Source: Heterotrichella gracilis
Taxonomy: Eukaryota > Sar > Xanthophyceae > Tribonematales > Xanthonemataceae
DNA length: 64,000 bases
Assembly (NCBI GenBank): GCA_032358255.1
Contig: JAULBX010028048.1
Span: forward strand, 1 to 64,000
Direction of reading: 5' to 3'
Made by a program: the position numbers and the translations under genes. Of this stretch, positions 52,525-60,802 are shown in pieces; position 1 is the first letter of the stretch, and the number at the start of each line of letters is the position of its first letter. Under the pieces are notes generated by a model. That model saw only the letters and a list, made by a program, of their open reading frames with translations. It was not told the DNA's origin and ran no database searches.

Positions 52525-53868
52525 TTATAATTGTTTTAATATTTCCGTTTCTACTTCTTTCGAATCCCAGTTGGCTTCAATATTTGGCATTGCCATAATT
52601 TTATCCATAATGGCTTGCTGTTTTTTACCTTCACTTAAAGCTTTACTATAACGTATACTTGGTGTATAGGTAACCATACTATATAAAGGGATCCATTTAT
52701 CAGGATGTTTTTGCGAGAATTGAGCTTCTATCTTTTTTTGTAATAAGAATTTAGGGTCGGCAGTTTTATCGCGCATTTCAACAAAATTAGCAATTGCCAA
52801 ATCGGCAATAGCATCAGCATCTGGCTTACGCAAACTTTCATATTCCTGAAAGATCTTATCCCAATCATCATTATGTTTAGTAACTAGCTCATTCAAAACC
52901 ACACAGTCTTCAAAACCACAATTCATACCCTGCCCATAAAAAGGAACAATAGCATGCGCTGCATCACCTATCAAACCTATCTTATTATCAAAGGTCCATG
53001 GAAAACATTTTACAGTTACCAAAGATGAAACTGGGTTATGCATAAAGTCTTCAATGAGCGTTGGCATCAATGGAACCGCGCTGGCAAATTCTTCGTCAAA
53101 GAACCTTTTAACGGCCTCTTTGGTCTTCAAATTCGCAAAAGATTTTTCTCCTTCAAAAGGTAAGAACAAAGTACAGGTAAAGTTGCCATCAGGATTTGGA
53201 AGTGCTATCATCATAAAACTGCCGCGAGGCCAAATGTGAAGCGCATTCTTCTCTAACAAAAATTCACCGTTCTTACCAGGGGGGATAATTAATTCTTTAT
53301 ACCCACTTTCAATATAATGTTGGTTGTACTCAAACCTATCATTACTTAACTGCATATTTAAGCGAGATGCCGCAAAAGCGCCATCGGCACCAAAGATCAG
53401 GTCAGACTTTTCGGTTTCGCTTTTATGTGTATTATTATCTTCAAATGAGGATTCTAATTTTTGACGGTCAATAGCTGTGCAACGTTTATCAAAATGAATT
53501 TTAACGTTGGGTTGTTGTTCAGCAAGGTCCATCAACTTCATATTTATTTCGGCACGCGAAACAGAATAGATCGCTTGATTGTCCTTGCCGTATGGCTGGT
53601 AAGCATTTGTACCATCTTTATGATGAATAAAACGGCCGTACATAGGGATGGCTATTTTTTTGATCTCTTCGGCAATGCCAACTCCTTCCAAGCCTCTCCA
53701 ACCGCGATCGCTTAAAGCAAGGTTAATAGATTTACCCGCGTAGATGCTGGTTTTTCGCATATCAGGCCTACGTTCGTAGACATTTATCTTGTAACCTTTT
53801 TTAGCCAGGTAAATTGATAATAACGATCCAACTAAACCGGCTCCAACTATAGTGACACTTTTACCCAT
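52525..53868 (-). CDS. kmo: Kynurenine 3-monooxygenase
   Basis: 447 residues from the ATG at 53868; the longer frame adds an unlikely lysine-rich head. FAD-binding motif IVGAGLVGSLLSIYLAKKGY at the start, then RSINLALSDRGWRGL-like region (GKSINLALSDRGW), YSVSRAEINMKLMD, and the second FAD motif GLIGDAAHAIVPFYGQGMN near residue 295. Flavin enzyme that makes 3-hydroxykynurenine from kynurenine, part of tryptophan degradation and, in many Bacteroidota, de novo NAD synthesis. The other pathway genes are not in the window. Confidence 0.94.
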   Translation of the reverse strand: MGKSVTIVGAGLVGSLLSIYLAKKGYKINVYERRPDMRKTSIYAGKSINLALSDRGWRGLEGVGIAEEIKKIAIPMYGRFIHHKDGTNAYQPYGKDNQAIYSVSRAEINMKLMDLAEQQPNVKIHFDKRCTAIDRQKLESSFEDNNTHKSETEKSDLIFGADGAFAASRLNMQLSNDRFEYNQHYIESGYKELIIPPGKNGEFLLEKNALHIWPRGSFMMIALPNPDGNFTCTLFLPFEGEKSFANLKTKEAVKRFFDEEFASAVPLMPTLIEDFMHNPVSSLVTVKCFPWTFDNKIGLIGDAAHAIVPFYGQGMNCGFEDCVVLNELVTKHNDDWDKIFQEYESLRKPDADAIADLAIANFVEMRDKTADPKFLLQKKIEAQFSQKHPDKWIPLYSMVTYTPSIRYSKALSEGKKQQAIMDKIMAMPNIEANWDSKEVETEILKQL

Positions 53869-53931
53869 TTTTTTTAATTTTAATTTGCTTTCAAATTTAT
53901 TCAAAAGATAAACAACCAAACAGGATCTTTA

Positions 53932-54540
53932 TCATTTTTTATACTTAGTCATCATTGTTTCTTTGTTGCCAATCATAACCACGGCCTTAGATATCCTGCT
54001 TTTTCGTGTTTCTTCTCTTTTAGCGCTTTCTATCCAACGTACATATTCATTTTTATGAGAATAGGCCAAAGATTCAAAGTAATTCAAAATCCCTGCCAGT
54101 TTAAATTCTTTTTTGATATCTTTTGCTACTTGAACCGTTCGATCTTTAGGTACCATTACTTTCTTACCGTTTTTATTAAGGTCAATGGCTTCGATCACAT
54201 ATTCAAGAATAATATCTTCATCAATTTCCTTAATGTCCTTAAATCTGAAATTACGGGTATTTACACTTCCTTCATTTAAATGCAAAAGTTTTCTCTTATC
54301 TTTTAATAAAACACCTTTAAAGAAAACAAAATTAACGTGTTTTTGAAAGCCGGCAAATCCACAAACCATGCCTTCCAGGTAATAATTTGGCCCCCATTTC
54401 CAGTCTTCAATTAATTTTGGATCTGCTTTAAGTATAATGGTGCGCAGGCGTTTACAGATCTTTTGGCTCCAATCTGGCAAAGTGTCTATATACTCGCTTA
54501 TTTTTAAAGATGCGTCTGCTACATGCTTTGGTGCTGCCAT
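53932..54540 (-). CDS. DUF1801/YdeI (OmdA)-like protein
   Basis: 202 residues from the ATG at 54540; an upstream TTG-led frame reads through the shared promoter. The first 110 residues form a DUF1801 domain (LPDWSQKICKRLRTIILKAD, PNYYLEGMVCGFAGFQKHVNF). The C-terminal 75 residues match a YdeI/OmpD-associated helical bundle with SLAYSHKNEYVRWIESAKR and the basic RISKAVVMIGN. Common in Bacteroidota; function unknown. Divergent from tilS. Confidence 0.84.
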   Translation of the reverse strand: MAAPKHVADASLKISEYIDTLPDWSQKICKRLRTIILKADPKLIEDWKWGPNYYLEGMVCGFAGFQKHVNFVFFKGVLLKDKRKLLHLNEGSVNTRNFRFKDIKEIDEDIILEYVIEAIDLNKNGKKVMVPKDRTVQVAKDIKKEFKLAGILNYFESLAYSHKNEYVRWIESAKREETRKSRISKAVVMIGNKETMMTKYKK

Positions 54541-54545
54541 TTTAT

Positions 54546-54553
54546 TACCTTTG
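54546..54553 (+). promoter_or_regulatory. -7 element directly before tilS
   Basis: TACCTTTG fits TAnnTTTG and ends four bases before the GTG start at 54558. A TTTG at 54527-54530 lies 15 bases upstream, shorter than usual spacing. Confidence 0.5.
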
Positions 54554-54557
54554 CTAG

Positions 54558-55877
54558 GTGTATAAAAAATTTGAATCAAACATACTCAAAAATCAACTTT
54601 TTAACAAGAAGCATTCGCTGTTATTGGCTATTAGCGGTGGTATTGATTCTGTTGTTTTAGCACATCTCTTAAAAGAAGCCGGATTTAATTTTTCACTTGC
54701 TCATTGCAACTTTAAGTTAAGAGCAAAAGACAGTGATGTCGACGAGGCTTTTTGTAAAGCTTTAGCAAAAGAACTGGATGTAAAATTTTATACGGAGGCT
54801 TTTGATGTTGAAGCCTATTGCAAGAAAAACAAAGTAAGTGTACAAATGGCAGCGCGCGATCTCAGATACAATTGGTTCAATGAGTTGATCAAAAAAAATA
54901 AAGTTGATTTTTTGGTAACAGCGCATCATGCCAACGATGTGGTTGAGACCATTTTCATTAACCTGCTTCGTGGTACAGGCATTAAAGGCTTAAAAGGCAT
55001 TCCCGAAAAAAAAGGGAATATTATTAGACCGCTTTTGGGCTTTACAAAAGAGGAAATAAATGCTTTTGCTAAAAAAGAGAAGATCAACTACAGAACAGAC
55101 AAGAGTAACCTCGAAGCTAAATACGAACGCAATCTTTTAAGACTGGAAGTACTGCCAAAGCTAAAAAAATTACATCCCAACCTTGAGCAGACCTTTTTAA
55201 ACAACGTTAGCAATTTTAAGGAAGAAGCTGAAATTGTAAATGATTTTTTGACAGAAAAGACCAAACAACTTGTCTCTAAAAAAGGAACCCAGGTTATAAT
55301 TGATAAGGTTAAACTAAAAAAAGAAAAGCACCTAAAAACATTGCTGCATCATATTTTAGAGCCTTTTGGTTTTACTTTAAGTCAAATAAATGATTTAAGA
55401 ACCAACCTTGTTGAAAATGGAGAAACAGGAAAACTCTTTTTCACTTCAAGTTTTACTTTAACTATAGACAGAGCATTGATCTTGATAAAACCGGGAGTTG
55501 ATAAGACTTCTGAAACAATACAACTTAACTCTTTAAACGAATTAAAAAGTTCTAAGTTCATAAAGCTTTCAGAAATTAAAGAGTTTAAGTCTATTGAAAA
55601 GAACGAACTCGTTATAGAAAAAAATAAACTTATTTTTCCGTTAACCATCCGTCAAAAAAAGACTGGTGATAGGTTCAAGCCTTTTGGCATGAAAGGTTTT
55701 AAGCTTATTAGCGATTTCTTAAAAGACCAGAAGTTAAACGCTTTTGAAAAAGAAAATTGCCGCCTGTTAGAGAATGGGAATGGTGATATTATTTGGGTAA
55801 TGGGTTACCGTAGCGACGACCGTTACAAGATCGAGACAAAAAAGAACAACCTTTTAAAACTGACTTTAGTTGAGTAA
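54558..55877 (+). CDS. tilS: tRNA(Ile)-lysidine synthase
   Basis: 439 residues, GTG start. The PP-loop SGGIDS lies at residues 26-31, followed by HCNFKLRAKDSDVDEAFC, TAHHANDVVETIFINLLRGTG and PLLGFTKEEI. The C-terminal lysidine domain has RFKPFGMKGFKLISDFLKD. TilS converts C34 of tRNA-Ile2 to lysidine so that AUA is read as isoleucine; it is essential in most bacteria. A -7 element just before the GTG supports this start. It overlaps the next gene by 8 bases. Confidence 0.95.
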   Translation: MYKKFESNILKNQLFNKKHSLLLAISGGIDSVVLAHLLKEAGFNFSLAHCNFKLRAKDSDVDEAFCKALAKELDVKFYTEAFDVEAYCKKNKVSVQMAARDLRYNWFNELIKKNKVDFLVTAHHANDVVETIFINLLRGTGIKGLKGIPEKKGNIIRPLLGFTKEEINAFAKKEKINYRTDKSNLEAKYERNLLRLEVLPKLKKLHPNLEQTFLNNVSNFKEEAEIVNDFLTEKTKQLVSKKGTQVIIDKVKLKKEKHLKTLLHHILEPFGFTLSQINDLRTNLVENGETGKLFFTSSFTLTIDRALILIKPGVDKTSETIQLNSLNELKSSKFIKLSEIKEFKSIEKNELVIEKNKLIFPLTIRQKKTGDRFKPFGMKGFKLISDFLKDQKLNAFEKENCRLLENGNGDIIWVMGYRSDDRYKIETKKNNLLKLTLVE

Positions 55878-56406
55878 GAACGAAATATTATTTGAAGAGA
55901 AACAGTACATGGGCCACAACCGCCTAAGTATTGTTGTTCGTTCGTTAATTACGCTGTTTTGTTTTATTGCTTATTATTGGAGCGAGAATCCCAAACCGGT
56001 GCAGGTATCTTTCGTAAAAATAGGTTCATACCCTATTCAAAATATTAACGAATCGGGTTTGATCTTTTTTATTGTTGGTATAAGTATTTTGGTTTTTTCA
56101 ACGGGCTTGACATATATTCTTCACACTCAAATAAAAGTGTATAATGGTTACATCATCATTGATGGCTTTTGGACAGCACGGAAAGTTAAAATAGATCTAA
56201 AGAACATTGTGTCGATGAGAAAGAGCCGATATAAGAAAAACATTCTCCGAAGAGCTGTTTATAACCTTCATAACAAAGGGGTAATTCGATTTTATACCAG
56301 CGGCGAAGAGTTCATAGAATTAGTTGATAATGATGGGTTTACGTACAGAATCGGAAGTCAAAAAGCAACTGAGTTATTTAAAACCTTAAAAAGTCAAATA
56401 AAATAA
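55870..56406 (+). CDS. Two-helix membrane protein with PH-like domain, unknown
   Basis: 178 residues from TTG within the last codons of tilS. Transmembrane helices near residues 21-39 (VVRSLITLFCFIAYYW) and 61-86 (GLIFFIVGISILVFSTGLTYIL). The C-terminal half has alternating strands (KVYNGYIIIDGFWTARKVKI, GVIRFYTSGEEFIELVD) like a bacterial PH (bPH2-type) domain. No specific family recognised. The overlap makes translation coupled to tilS. Confidence 0.72.
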   Translation: MSKNEILFEEKQYMGHNRLSIVVRSLITLFCFIAYYWSENPKPVQVSFVKIGSYPIQNINESGLIFFIVGISILVFSTGLTYILHTQIKVYNGYIIIDGFWTARKVKIDLKNIVSMRKSRYKKNILRRAVYNLHNKGVIRFYTSGEEFIELVDNDGFTYRIGSQKATELFKTLKSQIK

Positions 56407-56487
56407 TTAACATCTGAAACCTTTTCGTACTTTAAGCGTTTCATATAAACGTTATCTCTTATTATTAACTTTTAATCCCTTAACGCC

Positions 56488-56775
56488 ATGGTTATAGCAG
56501 AATTTCAACAGATAGAAAAAGAAGAAATTGAAAACTTAAAATTCCCATCCACTGAAGTTTTACTTGACATTGAAAAGAGAAAGGAGAGATTGGCTGAACT
56601 AGACAGAGCTCTTACTTTAGGCAATAGGGAACATTCAAAGATCAGAATTTATTTTGAGGACGATTCGTCTTGCAAAGTTGTAGAAACAACGGTTTGGGGT
56701 ATAACCGATAAAAGGGTTATTCTAAAGCAAGGAGTGGTTATTCCAATTCACCGCGTACACTCGGTAAAACTTTAA
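56488..56775 (+). CDS. Small hypothetical protein, unknown
   Basis: 95 residues, no signal peptide. An N-terminal amphipathic helix-rich half (IEKEEIENLKFPSTEVLLDI and EKRKERLAELDRALTLG) precedes a short strand-rich end (IYFEDDSSCKVVETTVWGI, VVIPIHRVHSVKL), which suggests a small regulatory domain. A weak similarity of the C-terminal half to Tudor-like or LSm-like barrels is possible but not established. The last four bases overlap the convergent cdsA gene. Confidence 0.65.
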   Translation: MVIAEFQQIEKEEIENLKFPSTEVLLDIEKRKERLAELDRALTLGNREHSKIRIYFEDDSSCKVVETTVWGITDKRVILKQGVVIPIHRVHSVKL

Positions 56776-57656
56776 AGCACTTTAAAAAGTACATAAACAA
56801 AAGGCGAGACAAAGATCAAACTGTCGAACCTATCGAGCACGCCACCGTGGCCAGGCATTATGCTACCACTGTCTTTTACCCCCGCCTCACGTTTTAATTT
56901 ACTCTCAACAAGATCGCCTATTGTTGCAAGTACAGGTACTATTATGCCTAGTATTTGCCAGGTGTAATCTCCCAAATTAAAAAGCATATTAAATAAAAAA
57001 CTTAAACCAAAAGTTACTAAAACACCAATAATGGTTCCTTCCCATGTCTTGCCGGGTGAAACACGCTCTATCATTTTATTCTTTCCAAATAAACTCCCAC
57101 CCAAATAAGCAAAGGTATCGTTACTCCAGATTAGAAATATTATTCCCAGGATCAGGTTAGGCGTAAAAAATGCACCAGTGCATCCATCATCATAAAAAAC
57201 AGTTTGACTTAATAAACCAAAAGGTATTACAGCATAAATTATTCCGCCCAGTGAATACAAGGCATTTTGTATTGAATTTTCTTTTTTACTAAAAAGTGCA
57301 GTTGCTAAAAGAATAAATGGGCAAAGAATGATAAGCGCTAAAAAACCACTTTGAAGATCTTCAATAAGAGAATATTGTATCGAGGCGTCAAAATCATCCC
57401 CCGGATTTGAAATAAATTTAGTTAGCGGTACAAGACCTATATAGGTAATAATTCCAAAAATAAAACCAACAACTTTAAATGGCTTTGCCCCCATCTTCTC
57501 GGCTATCTTATAAAATTCATGTAAGCCGATCATTGAAACCAAAAAAAAGAAAACAGAAAAGGAAATGTAACTCCAATAAACACAGCCAACCAACAGCACA
57601 ACAAATACCGCAGCGCTTGCGCTTCGGGTAGCTAATGTTTTTAAGTTTAATGCCAT
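56772..57656 (-). CDS. cdsA: Phosphatidate cytidylyltransferase
   Basis: 294 residues with about seven transmembrane helices. Signature near the C-terminus: ESKLKREAGVKDSGSIMPGH with GGVLDRFDSL, the CDP-diacylglycerol synthase motif; SPGKTWEGTIIG lies near residue 206. The enzyme makes CDP-diacylglycerol from phosphatidate and CTP, the branch point of phospholipid synthesis. Leftward, divergent from MarC with 109 bases between the starts. Confidence 0.95.
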   Translation of the reverse strand: MALNLKTLATRSASAAVFVVLLVGCVYWSYISFSVFFFLVSMIGLHEFYKIAEKMGAKPFKVVGFIFGIITYIGLVPLTKFISNPGDDFDASIQYSLIEDLQSGFLALIILCPFILLATALFSKKENSIQNALYSLGGIIYAVIPFGLLSQTVFYDDGCTGAFFTPNLILGIIFLIWSNDTFAYLGGSLFGKNKMIERVSPGKTWEGTIIGVLVTFGLSFLFNMLFNLGDYTWQILGIIVPVLATIGDLVESKLKREAGVKDSGSIMPGHGGVLDRFDSLIFVSPFVYVLFKVL

Positions 57657-57752
57657 TGGTTTAGTGTAGGAGCAAAAATAAGGTTTTATTTGTTTGTATT
57701 TTATTAACGATTATATCAGGTCAATTATCTCATGTGGTCCCTGAAATAATAT

Positions 57753-57760
57753 TAATTTTG
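57753..57760 (+). promoter_or_regulatory. -7 element directly before the MarC gene
   Basis: TAATTTTG matches TAnnTTTG; it ends five bases before the ATG at 57766, so a transcript would start at or next to the A of the ATG. Confidence 0.55.
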
Positions 57761-57765
57761 CGCCC

Positions 57766-58431
57766 ATGTTTGAAACATCTGTCTTTTTAACCATACTTGT
57801 TGGTCTTTTCTCACTGATAAATCCACTAGGCGGCTTACCCGTGTTCATAAGCCTAACCTCAGATATGACCGAGGAAAACAAACTTAAAACACTTAAAAAG
57901 ACCTGTTTGTACATTATGTTAATTTGCATCGTGTCTTACTTTATTGGCGTTTATCTTCTTAATTTCTTTGGAATCACTATACCTGCGCTACGTGTAGCAG
58001 GCGGCCTGGTAATTTTCAGGTCAGGATGGCAACTTTTAAATGTTACGCACAAAAAAGAAATTTCTGGTAAAATAAAAGAAGAAAGTGACAAAAAAGAAGA
58101 TATCTCCTTCTCCCCACTTGCCATGCCGTTGCTAGCCGGACCAGGTTCCATGTCCTTTTTAATTACCTTATATGCAAGCAGGCCGGATGATTGGTTAAAA
58201 GGTGTTGGACAGGACGTTGTAGCCATTGCAGCAATTATAATTGTTTCTTTCTCTATTTATTTCATTTTTAAATTCGCACCAAGGTTAATGAAATATGCCG
58301 GACAAGCTGGTCTTACTTCGCTTTCAAAGATCATGGGCTTTTTGGTAATTGGTATTGGCGTGCAAATGATCCTTTCGAGCCTGGCGCAGGTGGTTAAGAA
58401 TATTTATTTAGAACTGCAACAGATGAATTAG
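57766..58431 (+). CDS. MarC-family integral membrane protein
   Basis: 221 residues with six hydrophobic helices. MarC/UPF0056 motifs: LFSLINPLGGLPVFISLT near residue 15, RVAGGLVIFRSGWQLL near 76, and SPLAMPLLAGPGSMSFLIT near 119. MarC proteins have unknown transport or envelope roles; they are not the multiple-antibiotic-resistance determinant that the name suggests. Single gene, with a -7 element immediately upstream. Confidence 0.93.
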   Translation: MFETSVFLTILVGLFSLINPLGGLPVFISLTSDMTEENKLKTLKKTCLYIMLICIVSYFIGVYLLNFFGITIPALRVAGGLVIFRSGWQLLNVTHKKEISGKIKEESDKKEDISFSPLAMPLLAGPGSMSFLITLYASRPDDWLKGVGQDVVAIAAIIIVSFSIYFIFKFAPRLMKYAGQAGLTSLSKIMGFLVIGIGVQMILSSLAQVVKNIYLELQQMN

Positions 58432-58436
58432 TATCT

Positions 58437-59687
58437 CTACTTCGCCATCTCCAAAAATTCTAAATAGAATTTTTTCATTTCTTCATTAAAAGTATCGTTA
58501 TGAAAAATGGAAATCAGTTGTCCTTTATATTTTTTCACCTCATTGATGATTGGCAAAGCTTGTTCTGCTAAGGTCTTATTTTCTTTTTTAGAGTAATACA
58601 TCATCGTATTCTCGGCAATGCAAAACGAATTTATTGTTAAAGGCGTAATCATTTCGCTTTCTATATTATACCATTTATAGGGAAAACAATAGGAGGCTCT
58701 GAAGCCATTTACATTGGTGTAACCCATGGAAAAATCCTGCTCAATACCAGCCTGCAATAAATTTTGATAGGTCTTTGGAAATTTAAGAATAGAAAAATGC
58801 TGTCTGCTAATTGTTATTGGAGCGTGAATGATGTTTGACAAGCGGCTGATCTCTACTTTTAATTGTTGGATCTTATTGGTAGAGCCAAAAGAAGGATGAA
58901 TACCCACCGCAGAATAATCGGCCACACTTTTTATTAATGACTGAAAAGGCAAATTGGTGGCAGACTGGTTCTTATCATTAGGCCCATAATCGCCCAAAAG
59001 GAAAAAATAAATGGCTTTTACATTTTGTTGTTTGTGCGCTTCAATTAAAAAATCATAACAATCAAAAGGATCCTTTTTTTTGCCGGAAATAACGTTTACT
59101 CTTGACCTAAAACTTTTAGCATCTTTTGAAAGAATATCCTTTGCGTAACCGGCCAAGGCTCGCACAACGCCTTTGTGTTTGTATTTAAAAGCATTATCAA
59201 TATCAACGGTAGAAATAAATTTAAACTGCTGCTCTTTAAATTTTATTGCGGGGAAAATTTCTTTTAAAGAAAGCTGCAATTGTTCTAACCATAAATTTAC
59301 TAAGGGTGTGTTTATAAAATCGTATTGGTAGGCAAGGCCCGAACGATAATTAAAACGGTCGTAACTATCGGTTTTGTAAGGTAAATATTCTTCGTAGCGC
59401 GAAAGCAACCAAAAGGCCGCGCCAAAAAGATCAAAAGGAATGACAGAGTTAGCGTTCTTAAAGAACACTTTAAAAAACTGCGGATGATTACTTACCTCGA
59501 TGGGATAATCTTTTATACCGACATTGAATAAAATAGTGTGTGGTAGAATGGATAAACAATTTTCTATTTTAACGTCCGAGTAATTAATTTTTGGTAAAGG
59601 TGAACTTTTAAATTCTTCAAGATTAACAGTTTGTGTTACTTCCAACCCCAAAGCATCATTCAATAACGTTTTTAGGATGTAATGCAA
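58437..59687 (-). CDS. Polysaccharide deacetylase-like protein (DUF7033 N-domain)
   Basis: 416 residues from TTG. The N-terminal part matches DUF7033-type domains (PFDLFGAAFWLLSRYEEYL, YRSGLAYQYDFINTPLVN). The C-terminal domain has a deacetylase-like NodB barrel: FKFISTVDIDNAFKYKHKG near residue 157 (DxDN, metal site region), VKAIYFFLLGDYG, VGIHPSFGS and ISRQHFSI. The metal-binding His pair is in IHPS and QHFS. Substrate unknown. The reading frame stays open 14 codons upstream and encodes a family-like N-terminus without any ATG, GTG or TTG, so the true start may be non-canonical. Confidence 0.82.
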   Translation of the reverse strand: MHYILKTLLNDALGLEVTQTVNLEEFKSSPLPKINYSDVKIENCLSILPHTILFNVGIKDYPIEVSNHPQFFKVFFKNANSVIPFDLFGAAFWLLSRYEEYLPYKTDSYDRFNYRSGLAYQYDFINTPLVNLWLEQLQLSLKEIFPAIKFKEQQFKFISTVDIDNAFKYKHKGVVRALAGYAKDILSKDAKSFRSRVNVISGKKKDPFDCYDFLIEAHKQQNVKAIYFFLLGDYGPNDKNQSATNLPFQSLIKSVADYSAVGIHPSFGSTNKIQQLKVEISRLSNIIHAPITISRQHFSILKFPKTYQNLLQAGIEQDFSMGYTNVNGFRASYCFPYKWYNIESEMITPLTINSFCIAENTMMYYSKKENKTLAEQALPIINEVKKYKGQLISIFHNDTFNEEMKKFYLEFLEMAK

Positions 59688-59796
59688 ACGATTGCTGTTC
59701 TTTACCGAATATACAAGGATAGTATTGATACTACTAAATTAAAGTAGTTACAGGAATAGCCTGTAGTAAAATGTAAAAGTTATTGAACAGGTAGTG

Positions 59797-60171
59797 TTAA
59801 TGTCCCAGAAAAAAACTCAAAACATCCCACCAAAAGATGATCACGCCAACTATAGCAGCAAAAATAGAAGCTATCAATACCGCTGCAGCCGAAACGTCCT
59901 TAATGTATTTGATCTTTGGGTTTTGTTCTGTTGAATACAGGTCGCACAATTTTTCGATGGCCGAATTAATTAACTCCAGCGAAATAACAAGCGTTATACA
60001 ACCCGCAACTGCTAACCACTTGCGAATAGAAATATCAAAAAAGATCCCGGCTACAATAACCAACACTGCAATAATGCCGTGCAACTGTAAATGCTTCTCG
60101 CTTTTAAAAGCCTGAAAAAGACCCGAAAAAGCAAAACCAAAAGCCTGTTTACGTTTTTTAAGATAACTCAT
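59797..60171 (-). CDS. Diacylglycerol/undecaprenol kinase family protein (DgkA)
   Basis: 124 residues from the ATG at 60171; a GTG four codons upstream is the alternative. Three transmembrane helices with the family motif SLELINSAIEKLCDL near residue 62 and an N-terminal KRKQAFGFAFSGLFQAFKSEK. DgkA-class enzymes phosphorylate diacylglycerol or undecaprenol. The DLYSTEQNPKIKYIKDVSAAAV segment matches Gram-positive-type undecaprenol kinases. Last gene of a leftward membrane-protein operon; the upstream gene overlaps by 14 bases. Confidence 0.9.
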   Translation of the reverse strand: MSYLKKRKQAFGFAFSGLFQAFKSEKHLQLHGIIAVLVIVAGIFFDISIRKWLAVAGCITLVISLELINSAIEKLCDLYSTEQNPKIKYIKDVSAAAVLIASIFAAIVGVIIFWWDVLSFFLGH

Positions 60172-60802
60172 TTTGTTGCGCACTCATTGTCTGTTTTAAA
60201 GAAGCCATAATTTCAAATACTAAATATAGAAAAATTGTGAATGTAATAGTTACAGCAAAAGTTTCTTTATAACAATTCTCATTAAAAACAGAGCTCAGCA
60301 TTTGTTTTGCGAGATGAAAAGGATCAGAAACAATATCCCAGCTATTGAAACGCAAATATCTGCCCAAATAAATACCATAAGAACTTGAGAGCATGATAAA
60401 AAATTTTAAACCGCTGGTTATCCACCTTGAGTTAAAAAGCGCATTTGAAATAACAAGCAAACGATTAACGCTTAAAATAAAAAAGACCATTCCTAAAAAA
60501 GCAAAACTCAAAATTAAGATCAGATCCAACCACATGGGTGCCGCTATTCTTTCGCGCAAATGAAAAAGATCGGTCAGAATGTAAGGCGCGTTGGGTAAGA
60601 ACAAAATAGTGGTACCAATTATAAGAATCTGTAATAATTTATGCTGGTCCTGTTTATAGATCTTTATGAGAAAGTATGGTATAAATGCCAGAAATAAATT
60701 CCAAATTAAAAAGATGTAAGATAATTGATCTGTTCTTATAATTCTTGCAAAAAGCAATAGCAAACAGAAACAAAATAACTTTAAAAGATTACCTGCTCGC
60801 AT
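60158..60802 (-). CDS. DUF1361 membrane protein
   Basis: 214 residues with about six transmembrane helices. Family features: NLFLAFIPYFLIKIY, FLPNAPYILTDLFHLRER near residue 66 and GIYLGRYLRFNSWDIVSDP near residue 144. Function unknown. Overlaps the DUF4173-like gene upstream by 14 bases and the DgkA gene downstream by 14 bases. Confidence 0.88.
   Translation of the reverse strand: MRAGNLLKLFCFCLLLLFARIIRTDQLSYIFLIWNLFLAFIPYFLIKIYKQDQHKLLQILIIGTTILFLPNAPYILTDLFHLRERIAAPMWLDLILILSFAFLGMVFFILSVNRLLVISNALFNSRWITSGLKFFIMLSSSYGIYLGRYLRFNSWDIVSDPFHLAKQMLSSVFNENCYKETFAVTITFTIFLYLVFEIMASLKQTMSAQQNELS

Noticed and set aside
59727-59752. Third ECF promoter (TGTAAC on the minus strand)
   Set aside because: The -35 matches but the -10 position 16 bases on reads TATC, not CGTC. 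A match to one half alone is expected by chance.
59749-59765. Hairpin TACAGG / CCTGTA as the terminator of the membrane operon
   Set aside because: Stem of only six pairs without a T-run on the minus strand.
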